This document shows, piece by piece, positions 1 through 6,578 of a stretch of 6,872 bases of DNA; within the stretch, counting starts at the first letter, position 1; every line of letters starts with the position of its first letter. The notes under the pieces were generated by a model. That model was not told the origin of the DNA, made no database searches, and was given only the letters and a program-made list of their open reading frames with translations. Position numbers and translations under genes: made by a program. The DNA is from an uncultured beta proteobacterium (GTDB lineage Bacteria; Pseudomonadota; Gammaproteobacteria; Burkholderiales; Burkholderiaceae_C): NCBI GenBank assembly GCA_903958915.1, contig CAJBVC010000521.1:1-6872 (forward strand), in the 5' to 3' direction.

Positions 1-48
1 GACCTTTGTGTGCACCTCAAGCAAAACAAGAAGTGCAAAATAACCATT

Positions 49-133
49 TGGTGCCGTCGGCGAGACTCGAACTCGCACAGCTCTCGCCACTACCCCCTCA
101 AGATAGCGTGTCTACCAATTTCACCACGACGGC
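49..133 (-). tRNA. tRNA-Leu (anticodon GAG)
   Basis: An 85-nt class II tRNA that decodes CUC and CUU leucine codons. The acceptor arms GCCGTCG (5') and CGACGGC (3') pair perfectly, followed by discriminator A and an encoded CCA at 49-51. The T arm is GCGAG-TTCGAGT-CTCGC. The anticodon stem CTATC/GGTAG has one U-G pair and encloses loop TTGAGGG, which puts GAG at plus-strand 97-99. A 13-nt variable arm (GGC-GAGA-GCT core) is the long arm expected of tRNA-Leu. It lies 130 nt downstream of secG on the same strand. I found no convincing promoter in that gap, so it may be processed from the secG transcript. Confidence 0.96.
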
Positions 134-263
134 TGCTTTGTTTGCCCGAATTGCTTGAGGAACCCGATTGGATTTTTGCTTTCCAGACAAGCCTAGAGTT
201 TACCCTGAATTTCACCCGTCTCCGTGAGGGACAAAGCAATAAAGCTGGTGATCCGAGCAATCG

Positions 264-620
264 CTATTTGGCAGGGATTTGTGCAGCGCCAGAAGCCGGT
301 GCCGCAGGCACCACCGGCACTTCGAGAGGCATTGGAGCGACCGCCGCAGGCCCCTCCAGTACGCTGCCGGAACTTGCTGGACGAAGATTGCCGAAGTAGG
401 CTAAAGCCAACGTACATACGAAAAATATGGTGGCTAAAACTGCGGTCGTGCGCGACAGAAAGTTCGCACTACCGCTGGCTCCAAACAGGCTGCCCGAACC
501 GCCGCTACCAAAAGCAGCGCCCATGTCAGCACCTTTGCCGTGTTGCACCAGAATCAGCCCGATCATGGCCAGGGCAGACAGCATTTGCACCGTCAAAATA
601 ATAGTCAAAACTACATTCAT
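264..620 (-). CDS. secG: Preprotein translocase subunit SecG
   Basis: SecG is the small, non-essential inner-membrane subunit of the SecYEG channel and assists SecA-driven export. The 118-residue product has the family layout: a first membrane helix at about residues 2-25, a glycine-rich cytosolic loop at 28-52 with the signature LVQHGKGADMG and a GSGSLFGA-type stretch, and a second helix at about 55-78. The last 38 residues form a Pro/Ala/Val-rich tail with no predicted fold; SecG tails vary in length and composition. The ATG at 620 has a good GGAG six bases upstream and matches the usual SecG N-terminus. The gene lies 37 nt after tpiA, so it is probably in the same transcript. Confidence 0.96.
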   Translation of the reverse strand: MNVVLTIILTVQMLSALAMIGLILVQHGKGADMGAAFGSGGSGSLFGASGSANFLSRTTAVLATIFFVCTLALAYFGNLRPASSGSVLEGPAAVAPMPLEVPVVPAAPASGAAQIPAK

Positions 621-657
621 TCTTCACTCCAAAATTTGGTAACTACTTCAACTGCCA

Positions 658-1401
658 TCACTGTGCAGCGGCAATGATGGCCAGGAAATCTGCCGGCTTG
701 AGCGCAGCACCGCCCACCAATCCGCCGTCGATGTCTGCTTGTGACAGCAATTGGGCTGCGTTGGCCGCGTTCATGCTTCCACCATAGAGGATGTGCATTT
801 TGTCCGCATGCGGGGTTGCTGCGCGCAATTGCGTGCGCAATACCGCGTGCACCTGCTGTGCCTGCTCTGTGCTGGCGGTTTTCCCGGTGCCAATGGCCCA
901 GACCGGTTCATAGGCCACCACGATTTCACTGATGCAATGGCCGTTGGTGTGAATCACTGCCGCCAGCTGTCGCTTGACGACCTCTTCTGTAAGTCCCGCC
1001 TCGCGCTCGGCCAGGGTTTCACCCACACATACGACAGGTGTAATTCCTGCCGCTAAAGCCCTTTGCGCCTTCGTGGCAACAACGGCATCACTTTCCCCAT
1101 GGTACTGGCGACGCTCAGAATGGCCCACCAGGCAATAGCGCACGCCAAAGTCCCGCAACATCGTCGCCGACGCTTCGCCCGTATAGGCGCCCGCTTCGTG
1201 CTGGGAAACGTCCTGGGCACCCAGGTCAACACCGGTACCAGCCGTCAACGCCTGCACCTGCGCCAGATAGGGCGCCGGAACACACACCGCCACCAGACAA
1301 CCCTGGCCGGCACCACCTGCCACAAGCGCTCGTACCAGCGTCTCGTTGGCCGCCAGCGTGCCATTCATCTTCCAGTTTCCTGCAATCAGTTTCTTCTTCA
1401 T
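658..1401 (-). CDS. tpiA: Triosephosphate isomerase
   Basis: TIM interconverts dihydroxyacetone phosphate and glyceraldehyde-3-phosphate in glycolysis and gluconeogenesis, in the cytosol, as a dimer. The 247-residue length is normal and the barrel looks complete. Visible catalytic residues are N9 and K11 in GNWKMN, H94 in the VGHSERR motif, and E165 in AYEPVWAIGTGKTAS, which also contains flexible loop 6 (about 166-176). Phosphate-binding glycines are at 207-208 (YGGSM) and 226-231 (GGLVGGA). The ATG overlaps the stop of the upstream oxidoreductase as ATGA, which suggests translational coupling. A GGAG lies six bases before the start, inside the upstream coding region. secG follows 37 nt downstream. 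Confidence 0.98.
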   Translation of the reverse strand: MKKKLIAGNWKMNGTLAANETLVRALVAGGAGQGCLVAVCVPAPYLAQVQALTAGTGVDLGAQDVSQHEAGAYTGEASATMLRDFGVRYCLVGHSERRQYHGESDAVVATKAQRALAAGITPVVCVGETLAEREAGLTEEVVKRQLAAVIHTNGHCISEIVVAYEPVWAIGTGKTASTEQAQQVHAVLRTQLRAATPHADKMHILYGGSMNAANAAQLLSQADIDGGLVGGAALKPADFLAIIAAAQ

Positions 1402-2393
1402 GCCGCTCTCCAGTTCAAAACAATCTTTCCAATATGCGCGTTGGACTCCATCAAGGCATGCGCCTGCGCCGCCTCACCAGGTCCAAAGGTGCTGTGAACG
1501 ACCGGCTTGATAAGCCCAGACGCCAGCAGTGGCCACACATGCGCGAGACAAGCCTTGGCAATAGAAGCCTTGAAAGCAACCGGCCGCGCACGCAGGGTGG
1601 ACCCCGTAATGGTCAGCCGCTTGCGCATCAGAACACCGGCATTGACCTCACATTGAACACCGCCCTGCACCGCAATGATCACCAGACGTCCATCCTCTGC
1701 CATGCAGCCGATCTCTTTGGCAATGTAATCGCCCGCCACCATATCCAAAATCACATCCGCGCCACGCCCATCGGTCAATCGCATCACTTCCGCCTGAAAG
1801 TCCTGCGACCGGTAGTTAATCGCATGATCGGCACCCATATCAATGCACGCGGCACATTTGGCGTCATTTCCGGCAGTCACAATGACGGTCGCGCCCATCG
1901 CCTTGGCCAACTGAATGGCTGTTACACCGATACCGCTAGACCCACCCTGAACCAGCAGGGTTTCGCCACGTTGCAGGCGACCCCGGTCAAACACATTGCT
2001 CCAGACGGTGAAAAACGTCTCCGGCAATGACGCGGCCTCGACATCGGTCAGGCCGGCTGGCACTGGCAGGCACTGCCCCACCGGAGCGACGCACAACTCG
2101 GCGTACCCGCCACCAGACACCAGCGCACACACGCGGTCCCCCACGCGCATGCCGGCCTCCTGCATAGCGGCCGGGTCGCCGTCCATGATCGTGCCAGCAA
2201 CTTCAAGCCCCGGGATATCCGAAGCACCCGGTGGCGGGGGATAAGCACCAGCGCGCTGCAACACATCAGGGCGGTTGATACCGCTGGCCGACACGCGAAT
2301 CAGGACTTCACCCACGCCAGCAACAGGCGCAGGACGCTGCGCCAGTCGAAGCACGTCTGGCGAACCGAATGATGAAATCTCAATAACGTTCAT
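1398..2393 (-). CDS. NAD(P)H quinone oxidoreductase, PIG3 type (zinc-free MDR)
   Basis: A cytosolic medium-chain dehydrogenase/reductase that probably reduces quinones or other electrophilic carbonyls with NADPH; the true substrate cannot be read from sequence. The 331 residues comprise a GroES-like N-terminal domain (about 28-112) and a Rossmann domain with the dinucleotide-binding motif QGGSSGIG at 149-156. PIG3/TP53I3-type hallmarks are INRPDVLQRAGAYPPPPGAS (39-58), GSTLRARP (264-271) and the C-terminal NAHIGKIVL. The zinc-ligand pattern of alcohol dehydrogenases is absent. The ATG at 2393 gives the expected N-terminus, but I see no Shine-Dalgarno sequence. Instead a strong palindrome ends nine bases upstream. 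Coupled to tpiA by a 4-nt overlap. Confidence 0.93.
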   Translation of the reverse strand: MNVIEISSFGSPDVLRLAQRPAPVAGVGEVLIRVSASGINRPDVLQRAGAYPPPPGASDIPGLEVAGTIMDGDPAAMQEAGMRVGDRVCALVSGGGYAELCVAPVGQCLPVPAGLTDVEAASLPETFFTVWSNVFDRGRLQRGETLLVQGGSSGIGVTAIQLAKAMGATVIVTAGNDAKCAACIDMGADHAINYRSQDFQAEVMRLTDGRGADVILDMVAGDYIAKEIGCMAEDGRLVIIAVQGGVQCEVNAGVLMRKRLTITGSTLRARPVAFKASIAKACLAHVWPLLASGLIKPVVHSTFGPGEAAQAHALMESNAHIGKIVLNWRAA

Positions 2394-2402
2394 AGCGAAA
2401 CG

Positions 2403-2442
2403 TTCGATAGCGCTTACCAGCGGTGCGTAAGCAGCTATCGAA
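2403..2442. repeat. REP-like palindrome between pnp and the oxidoreductase gene
   Basis: Nearly the whole 58-bp gap is an inverted repeat. The left arm TTCGATAGC+GCTTAC (2403-2417) pairs perfectly with GTAAGC (2427-2432) and GCTATCGAA (2434-2442), with one unpaired base at 2433. This gives a 15-bp stem and a 9-nt loop. There is no T-run after either arm, so it is not a typical intrinsic terminator. From memory, hairpins built on GATAGCTGCTT...AAGCGCTA are common between genes in Comamonadaceae, so I infer a dispersed REP-type element; a genome search was not possible. In the transcript it would sit just after the pnp stop and just before the next start. Confidence 0.7.
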
Positions 2443-2451
2443 ACAGTAGCA

Positions 2452-4569
2452 TTAACCCTGGTCAGAATTCTGCTGCGGACGCTCCAGCAAGGCCTTCATG
2501 GACAGCTTGATACGGCCCTTTTCATCGGTCTCCAAAACCTTGACCTTGACGATCTGACCTTCAGACAGGTAATCCGTGACCTTCTCGACACGTTCGTGGG
2601 CGATCTGGCTGATGTGCAACAGTCCGTCCTTGCCGGGCAACAGGTTGATCAGCGCGCCGAAATCGAGAATCTTTGTGACCGGGCCTTCATAGGTTTTGCC
2701 AATTTCTACTTCCGCGGTGATCTGCTCGATGCGGCGCTTGGCCATTTCAGCTTTCTCGGGGTCTGCAGAAGCGATGGTGATGGTGCCGTCTTCCTCAATG
2801 TTGATCTGGCACCCTGTTTCTTCGGTCAGCGCACGGATCACTGCGCCGCCCTTGCCGATCACGTCACGAATTTTCTCGGGGTTGATCTTCATGGTGAACA
2901 GGCGCGGTGCGAAGTTGGAAACTTCAGTCTTGGCCTCGGCCATGGCCTCCTGCATCTTGCCCAGGATGTGCATGCGCGCTTCCTTGGCCTGCGCCAAGGC
3001 AACTTGCATGATTTCCTTGGTAATGCCCTGGATCTTGATATCCATCTGCAAAGCGGTAATACCGTTGGTGGTACCGGCGACGTTGAAGTCCATGTCGCCC
3101 AGGTGATCTTCATCACCCAGGATGTCGGTCAGCACCGCAAAGCGGTTGTCTTCCTTGATCAGGCCCATGGCGATACCGGCCACGTGCGCCTTCATGGGGA
3201 CACCAGCATCCATCAAAGAGAGGCAGCCGCCGCAAACAGAAGCCATCGACGAGGAACCATTGGACTCGGTGATTTCAGACACCACGCGCATGGTGTACGG
3301 AAAGTCTTCCTTGTTGGGCAGGCAGGCCACCAGAGCACGCTTGGCCAGACGGCCGTGGCCGATTTCGCGACGCTTGGGCGTACCCACGCGACCGGTCTCG
3401 CCGGTGGCGAAAGGAGGCATGTTGTAGTGCAGCATGAAGCGCTCTTCGTAGTCACCGCTCAAGGCGTCGATACGTTGCGCATCGCGCTCGGTGCCCAGGG
3501 TTGTAACTACCAGAGCCTGGGTCTCGCCACGGGTAAACAGGGCCGAACCGTGGGTACGGGGCAGCACGCCATTGCGGATCTCGATGGCACGCACGGTGCG
3601 GGTATCGCGACCGTCAATGCGGGGCTCGCCCGCCAGGATCTGGCCACGCACAATCTTGGCTTCGATTTCAAATAGCAAACCTTCGATAGCGACGGAATCA
3701 AACGCAGTACCGTCGGCCTTGAGTGCAGCCATGACTTCAGAGTAGGCTGCGCGGCAGGCCTGGGTGCGGGCTTGTTTGTTGCGAATCTGGTAGGCAGCTT
3801 CCAGCTTGGCTTTGGCCAGGCCGTCGATCTTGGCAATCAACGCTTCATCTTTGGCGGGAGCTTTCCAGTCCCACACCGGTTTGCCCGCATCACGCACGAG
3901 CTCGTGGATGGCATTGATAGCGATGTTGCCCTGCTCATGGCCATAAACCACAGCGCCCAACATGATTTCTTCGGACAGTTGCTGGGCCTCGGATTCAACC
4001 ATCAGCACGGCAGATTCAGTACCGGCAACGACCAGATCCAGAATCGAGTCCTTGCGTGCGGTCTGGCCAGGGTTCAACACGTATTCACCATTGACATAGC
4101 CCACGCGGGCCGCACCGATGGGGCCATTGAACGGCACGCCGCTAATGGACAAAGCAGCGCTGACAGCAATCAGCGAGGCAATGTCTGCGTCGACTTCAGG
4201 ATTCAACGACACCGTGTGCACAACGACGTGCACCTCGTTGAAGAAACCTTCGGGGAACAGCGGGCGAATCGGGCGGTCAATCAGGCGACTGGTCAGCGTC
4301 TCAAACTCGCTGGGTCGGCCTTCACGTTTGAAGAAGCTGCCCGGGATCTTGCCGGCAGCATAGGCTTTTTCGAGGTAATCGACTGTCAGGGGGAAGAAAT
4401 CCTGGCCGGCCTTGCCTTCGGTCCTGGCCACAACCGTCGCCAAGACAACCGTGCCATCCATGTCCAGCAATACAGCGCCGGTGGACTGACGGGCGATCTC
4501 GCCGGTTTCCATGGTGACCGTGTGCTGGCCCCACTGAAAGGTCTTGGTAACTTTTTTGAACATTGTCAT
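2452..4569 (-). CDS. pnp: Polynucleotide phosphorylase (polyribonucleotide nucleotidyltransferase)
   Basis: PNPase degrades RNA 3'-to-5' using phosphate, releasing nucleoside diphosphates. It can also add tails, and it acts as a trimer, often within the RNA degradosome. The 705 residues cover the full family: first RNase PH-like domain (about 13-145), all-helical linker (about 240-310), second RNase PH domain (about 325-545), KH domain with IGKGG at 571-575, and S1 domain (about 624-692). The catalytic aspartates of [15 protein letters not shown] are D486 and D492, at the same numbers as in E. coli. The protein stops soon after S1, with no acidic tail. M1 is preferred over M3 because GGAG lies seven bases before M1. 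It follows rpsO, separated by a terminator and a structured leader. Confidence 0.98.
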   Translation of the reverse strand: MTMFKKVTKTFQWGQHTVTMETGEIARQSTGAVLLDMDGTVVLATVVARTEGKAGQDFFPLTVDYLEKAYAAGKIPGSFFKREGRPSEFETLTSRLIDRPIRPLFPEGFFNEVHVVVHTVSLNPEVDADIASLIAVSAALSISGVPFNGPIGAARVGYVNGEYVLNPGQTARKDSILDLVVAGTESAVLMVESEAQQLSEEIMLGAVVYGHEQGNIAINAIHELVRDAGKPVWDWKAPAKDEALIAKIDGLAKAKLEAAYQIRNKQARTQACRAAYSEVMAALKADGTAFDSVAIEGLLFEIEAKIVRGQILAGEPRIDGRDTRTVRAIEIRNGVLPRTHGSALFTRGETQALVVTTLGTERDAQRIDALSGDYEERFMLHYNMPPFATGETGRVGTPKRREIGHGRLAKRALVACLPNKEDFPYTMRVVSEITESNGSSSMASVCGGCLSLMDAGVPMKAHVAGIAMGLIKEDNRFAVLTDILGDEDHLGDMDFNVAGTTNGITALQMDIKIQGITKEIMQVALAQAKEARMHILGKMQEAMAEAKTEVSNFAPRLFTMKINPEKIRDVIGKGGAVIRALTEETGCQINIEEDGTITIASADPEKAEMAKRRIEQITAEVEIGKTYEGPVTKILDFGALINLLPGKDGLLHISQIAHERVEKVTDYLSEGQIVKVKVLETDEKGRIKLSMKALLERPQQNSDQG

Positions 4570-4576
4570 CTTCTAT

Positions 4577-4580
4577 CTCC
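4577..4580 (-). promoter_or_regulatory. Ribosome-binding site of pnp
   Basis: GGAG on the minus strand, seven bases upstream of the first ATG (4569). The second in-frame ATG (M3, at 4563) would be thirteen bases away, so this site favours the MTMFKK start. Confidence 0.75.
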
Positions 4581-4651
4581 GTTGAGTTTGGGAAGTTTCT
4601 GGAAGGTAGAGGCCACCTCGCCCAAGCCCGGATTCGCCTTCACAGTCCACG

Positions 4652-4695
4652 ATGCCATTCCAGAGAAACTCGACCAAATTTCCGTGGAATGACAC
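4652..4695 (-). promoter_or_regulatory. Long hairpin in the pnp 5' leader (candidate RNase III site)
   Basis: In the minus-strand transcript, bases 4695-4685 pair with 4662-4652 (11 bp, core CATTCCA/TGGAATG, two G-U pairs). After one C-C mismatch, 4683-4676 pair with 4671-4664 (8 bp, three G-U pairs), closing a 4-nt loop. This makes a nearly continuous 19-bp helix between the rpsO terminator and the pnp start codon. In E. coli the pnp leader forms long stem-loops that RNase III cuts, after which PNPase removes the remaining duplex and represses its own mRNA. The equivalence here is inferred from position and helix length only; the sequence is not compared. Confidence 0.6.
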
Positions 4696-4727
4696 AGCTT
4701 CGCACTGTTTTTGCCGTCTCCGAAGTG

Positions 4728-4762
4728 AAAAACGCCTGAGCTAGATACCTAACTCAGGCGTT
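4728..4762 (-). terminator. Rho-independent terminator after rpsO
   Basis: Arms AACGCCTGAG (4731-4740) and CTCAGGCGTT (4753-4762) are perfect complements. Four further pairs (4741-4744 with 4749-4752, one of them G-U) extend the stem to 14 bp around a 4-nt loop. On the minus strand the stem runs into five Ts (4732-4728, two of them in the stem). The hairpin begins 18 bases after the rpsO stop. The opposite direction has no T-run, so it works one way. It probably releases most rpsO transcripts while some read through into pnp, as in E. coli. Confidence 0.9.
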
Positions 4763-4780
4763 CGTCGTTGTATTCAATGC

Positions 4781-5047
4781 TTACTTACGCAGATTCAGTT
4801 TGGCAATCAGCGCGGTATAGCGGTCAGCGTCCTTGGACTTGAGGTAGTCCAGCAATTTGCGGCGACGGCTCACCATGCGCAACAAGCCACGGCGACCGTG
4901 GTGGTCCTTGGCGTGGGTCTTGAAATGGGGTGTCAACTCGTTGATGCGTGCTGTGAGCAGGGCCACTTGCACTTCGGGGCTACCGGTGTCACCGGCGCTA
5001 CGGGCGTTGTCTTTGACAACAGCAGCTTTAATGCTGGAGAGAATCAT
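4781..5047 (-). CDS. rpsO: 30S ribosomal protein S15
   Basis: S15 is a primary 16S rRNA-binding protein that organises the central domain (platform) of the 30S subunit. The 88 residues match the family length (89 in E. coli). They carry the signature [16 protein letters not shown] (20-35) and the rRNA-binding block [20 protein letters not shown] (41-60). The frame is open upstream to an ATG at 5080, which would add eleven residues. I chose the ATG at 5047 because AAGGA lies seven bases before it and the length then fits the family. The usual Ser of DHHSRRG is Gly here (residue 51). A terminator follows directly, then pnp. Confidence 0.97.
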   Translation of the reverse strand: MILSSIKAAVVKDNARSAGDTGSPEVQVALLTARINELTPHFKTHAKDHHGRRGLLRMVSRRRKLLDYLKSKDADRYTALIAKLNLRK

Positions 5048-5054
5048 GTCTTTT

Positions 5055-5059
5055 TCCTT
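5055..5059 (-). promoter_or_regulatory. Ribosome-binding site of rpsO
   Basis: AAGGA on the minus strand, seven bases before the ATG at 5047. It supports the 88-residue S15 over a longer form starting at 5080. Part of it (GGAAA, 5057-5053) is complementary to TTTCC at 5090-5086 in the leader. Confidence 0.75.
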
Positions 5060-5065
5060 GAATTG

Positions 5066-5093
5066 CGGTCCCAACGACAAACGCCGGAAACCG
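5066..5093 (-). promoter_or_regulatory. Stem-loop in the rpsO leader (possible S15 autoregulation)
   Basis: Minus-strand CGGTTTC (5093-5087) pairs with GGGACCG (5072-5066): seven pairs, two of them G-U, with a 14-nt loop that can form a small inner GGC/GTC helix. It ends six bases before the Shine-Dalgarno sequence. S15 represses its own translation in several bacteria through leader structures that differ between phyla. A role here is inference from position and from an alternative pairing with the ribosome-binding site. Confidence 0.35.
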
Positions 5094-5160
5094 ATTTAGA
5101 ACTTGCGCCCCAGGCTGGAACTGCTTGGAGCGTGCGCCCTGCCCTATGCAAAGCCGCTCA

Positions 5161-5166
5161 ATTATA
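5161..5166 (-). promoter_or_regulatory. -10 element of a probable rpsO promoter
   Basis: A perfect TATAAT on the minus strand, about 110 bases upstream of the rpsO start and just after the stop of the solute-binding protein gene. No good -35 box is found at 16-18 bases; the candidates lie inside the 3' end of the upstream gene and match poorly. There is no TG extension. I see no terminator between the two genes, so read-through from upstream is also possible. Confidence 0.5.
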
Positions 5167-5177
5167 GCTTGAGTTCG

Positions 5178-6485
5178 TCAGTACCGCTGCATCTTGCACG
5201 ACGTCGGCATTTCCGCCGCGCTGGCGGAAATCGTCTTGACCACGCGAAAACCGTAGCCCGACCCTTCCACATCAAACTTGACGCCCGGTGTACCCTGGCG
5301 ATCCATCATGCCCACCACCAGGGGTTGCTGGAATTGGTGGTCAGCGGCTCGCATGATCCCTTTTTGCCCATGCAATTCAATGCTAAGGCCCTCCAGTTGT
5401 GCGGCAACAGCTACTAAATCCATAGCATCCTTGCCGGCTCGACCGCCAACCGCCTCGATCGACCTGACCAGAGCTTCGACCAGCAACTGCATGCGCATAT
5501 GCACATAATCGTCGGCACTTTGGGGGAAACGCTGGCGAAATGCGCGGTAAAAAGCCTCACTGGTCGGCGTCTGCACATTGGGCAACCAGTCGGCGACGGC
5601 CAGCACTTTGCCAACGCCCGCCTCACCGATGGCAGCAGGCGCACCCAGGGCATTGCCGTAAAACGTGTAGAACTTGCCATCAAACCCCACATCGCGTGCC
5701 GCCTTGACCAGCAAAGTCAGGTCATTACCCCAGTTGCCTGTCAACACCGCCTGTGCCCCGCTGGCCTTGATCTTGGCCGCATAGGGAAGAAAATCCTTGA
5801 CCCGCGCCATCGGGTGCAGCTCGTCTCCCACAATTTGCACATCCGCGCGTTGCTCGCCAATCTGGCGTCGCGCTTCACGCAGCACCGCCTGCCCAAAACT
5901 GTAATCCTGGCCGATGAGATAGACGCTCTTGACCGCACGGTCCTCGCGCAGCACCTCCATGAGTGCGGCCATGCGCATGTCCGCGTGGGCATCGAAACGA
6001 AAGTGCCAGAAGCTGCACTTCTCGTTGGTCAGCGTAGGGTCTACTGCCGAATAGTTGAGAAACAGCACACGGCGCGCCGGATCGCGTTCGTTGTGCTTGT
6101 TGATGGCATCAATCAGCGCCAGCGCGTTGGCGGACGAATTGCCCTGCAACACTAACCGAGCGCCACTATCGATCGCCGAGCGCAACGCCGACAAGGCCTC
6201 TTCACTTTGTCCTTTGCTGTCGAAGCGTTCCAGCGCCAGCAAACGGTTTCCCCCCTGAGACAGCGGGAGTTTCACGCCACCACGGGCATTCACGCGCTCC
6301 ACCGCCCACAGCAGATTGCGATAGACCGCTTCCCCGGCGTTCGCGTTGGGGCCACTTAAGCCCTCCACCAGCGCCAGCTTGATCGGCGTTGAGGACGCGG
6401 GCGCTGCAATGCAAGCCGCTGAAAAAAGCAGCGCACATAGCGCTTGCAAACAGGTTTTCAAGACCCGAGGCAGAACAATAAACAT
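5178..6485 (-). CDS. ABC transporter substrate-binding protein, LivK-like (type 1 periplasmic binding fold)
   Basis: Probably a periplasmic binding protein that captures a small solute and delivers it to an ABC importer. The family (Peripla_BP_6) includes binders of branched-chain amino acids, amides and aromatic acids, and the ligand cannot be told here. The 435 residues begin with a signal peptide: basic residues at R7 and K10, a hydrophobic core at 11-27, and likely cleavage near CIAA-PASS (27-28). Family hallmarks are VEGLSGPNANAGE (40-52) with a helix ending NARGGV, YLIGQDYSFGQ (189-199), and GIMRAADHQFQQPLVVGMMD (376-395). Two cysteines remain in the mature protein (157, 430). No permease or ATPase gene is adjacent. 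The start has only a weak purine-rich site. Confidence 0.85.
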   Translation of the reverse strand: MFIVLPRVLKTCLQALCALLFSAACIAAPASSTPIKLALVEGLSGPNANAGEAVYRNLLWAVERVNARGGVKLPLSQGGNRLLALERFDSKGQSEEALSALRSAIDSGARLVLQGNSSANALALIDAINKHNERDPARRVLFLNYSAVDPTLTNEKCSFWHFRFDAHADMRMAALMEVLREDRAVKSVYLIGQDYSFGQAVLREARRQIGEQRADVQIVGDELHPMARVKDFLPYAAKIKASGAQAVLTGNWGNDLTLLVKAARDVGFDGKFYTFYGNALGAPAAIGEAGVGKVLAVADWLPNVQTPTSEAFYRAFRQRFPQSADDYVHMRMQLLVEALVRSIEAVGGRAGKDAMDLVAVAAQLEGLSIELHGQKGIMRAADHQFQQPLVVGMMDRQGTPGVKFDVEGSGYGFRVVKTISASAAEMPTSCKMQRY

Positions 6486-6533
6486 GGCAAATATTTCTTG
6501 AATTCAGTCAGAGAAGACACAGCTTAGGTCCAT

Positions 6534-6556
6534 GCGGGGCTCACGGTGAGCGCCGC
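6534..6556. promoter_or_regulatory. GC-rich interrupted palindrome in the divergent intergenic region
   Basis: GCGGGGCTCAC (6534-6544), a single central G, then GTGAGCGCCGC (6546-6556): ten of eleven positions are complementary, with one G-G mismatch at 6538/6552. As DNA it is a candidate operator between the solute-binding protein gene and hsp20. As RNA, if transcription of hsp20 starts upstream, it forms a stable stem before the ribosome-binding site. Which of these applies is not visible from sequence. Within 6486-6578 I found no convincing sigma-70 or sigma-32 promoter for either gene. Confidence 0.5.
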
Positions 6557-6561
6557 GCAGT

Positions 6562-6574
6562 GTACTAGGAGTAC
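6562..6574 (+). promoter_or_regulatory. Ribosome-binding site of hsp20 within a small hairpin
   Basis: AGGAG (6567-6571) lies seven bases before the ATG at 6579. It is embedded in the inverted repeat GTACT-AGG-AGTAC (6562-6574), a five-pair stem with a three-base loop. Partial masking of the ribosome-binding site is a feature of the RNA thermometers found before many small heat-shock genes. This stem is short, so that role is only a suggestion. Confidence 0.55.
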
Positions 6575-6578
6575 TACC

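Noticed and set aside
3682..3691. A second copy of TTCGATAGCG, as in the palindrome arm, inside pnp
   Set aside because: It lies in coding sequence with no matching second arm nearby; a ten-base match is readily due to chance.
2596..4692. Long open frames on the plus strand opposite pnp (2596-3675 and 3772-4692)
   Set aside because: They are antisense to a full-length, clearly conserved pnp, resemble no family I know, and are the usual product of GC-biased codon use on the opposite strand.
5048..5080. N-terminal extension of S15 from the ATG at 5080
   Set aside because: Eleven extra residues do not fit the family length, and the ribosome-binding site serves the ATG at 5047.
5161..5177. CTCAA/TTGAG inverted repeat after the solute-binding protein gene as a terminator
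   Set aside because: Only five AT-rich pairs with a seven-base loop and no T-run; it coincides with the TATAAT promoter element instead.
5499..6155. A 218-residue open frame on the plus strand opposite the solute-binding protein gene
   Set aside because: Low-complexity His/Arg-rich translation antisense to a recognisable gene, with no family features; a shadow frame.
6404..6424. Lipoprotein signal (SAAC, Cys25) in the solute-binding protein
   Set aside because: Position -3 is Ser rather than Leu/Val/Ile, and a standard signal peptidase I site (CIAA-P) follows immediately.
6497..6502. CTTGAA as a sigma-32 -35 box for hsp20
   Set aside because: The hexamer is perfect, but no CCCCAT-like -10 box follows at 13-17 bases; the nearest CCAT is about 27 bases away.
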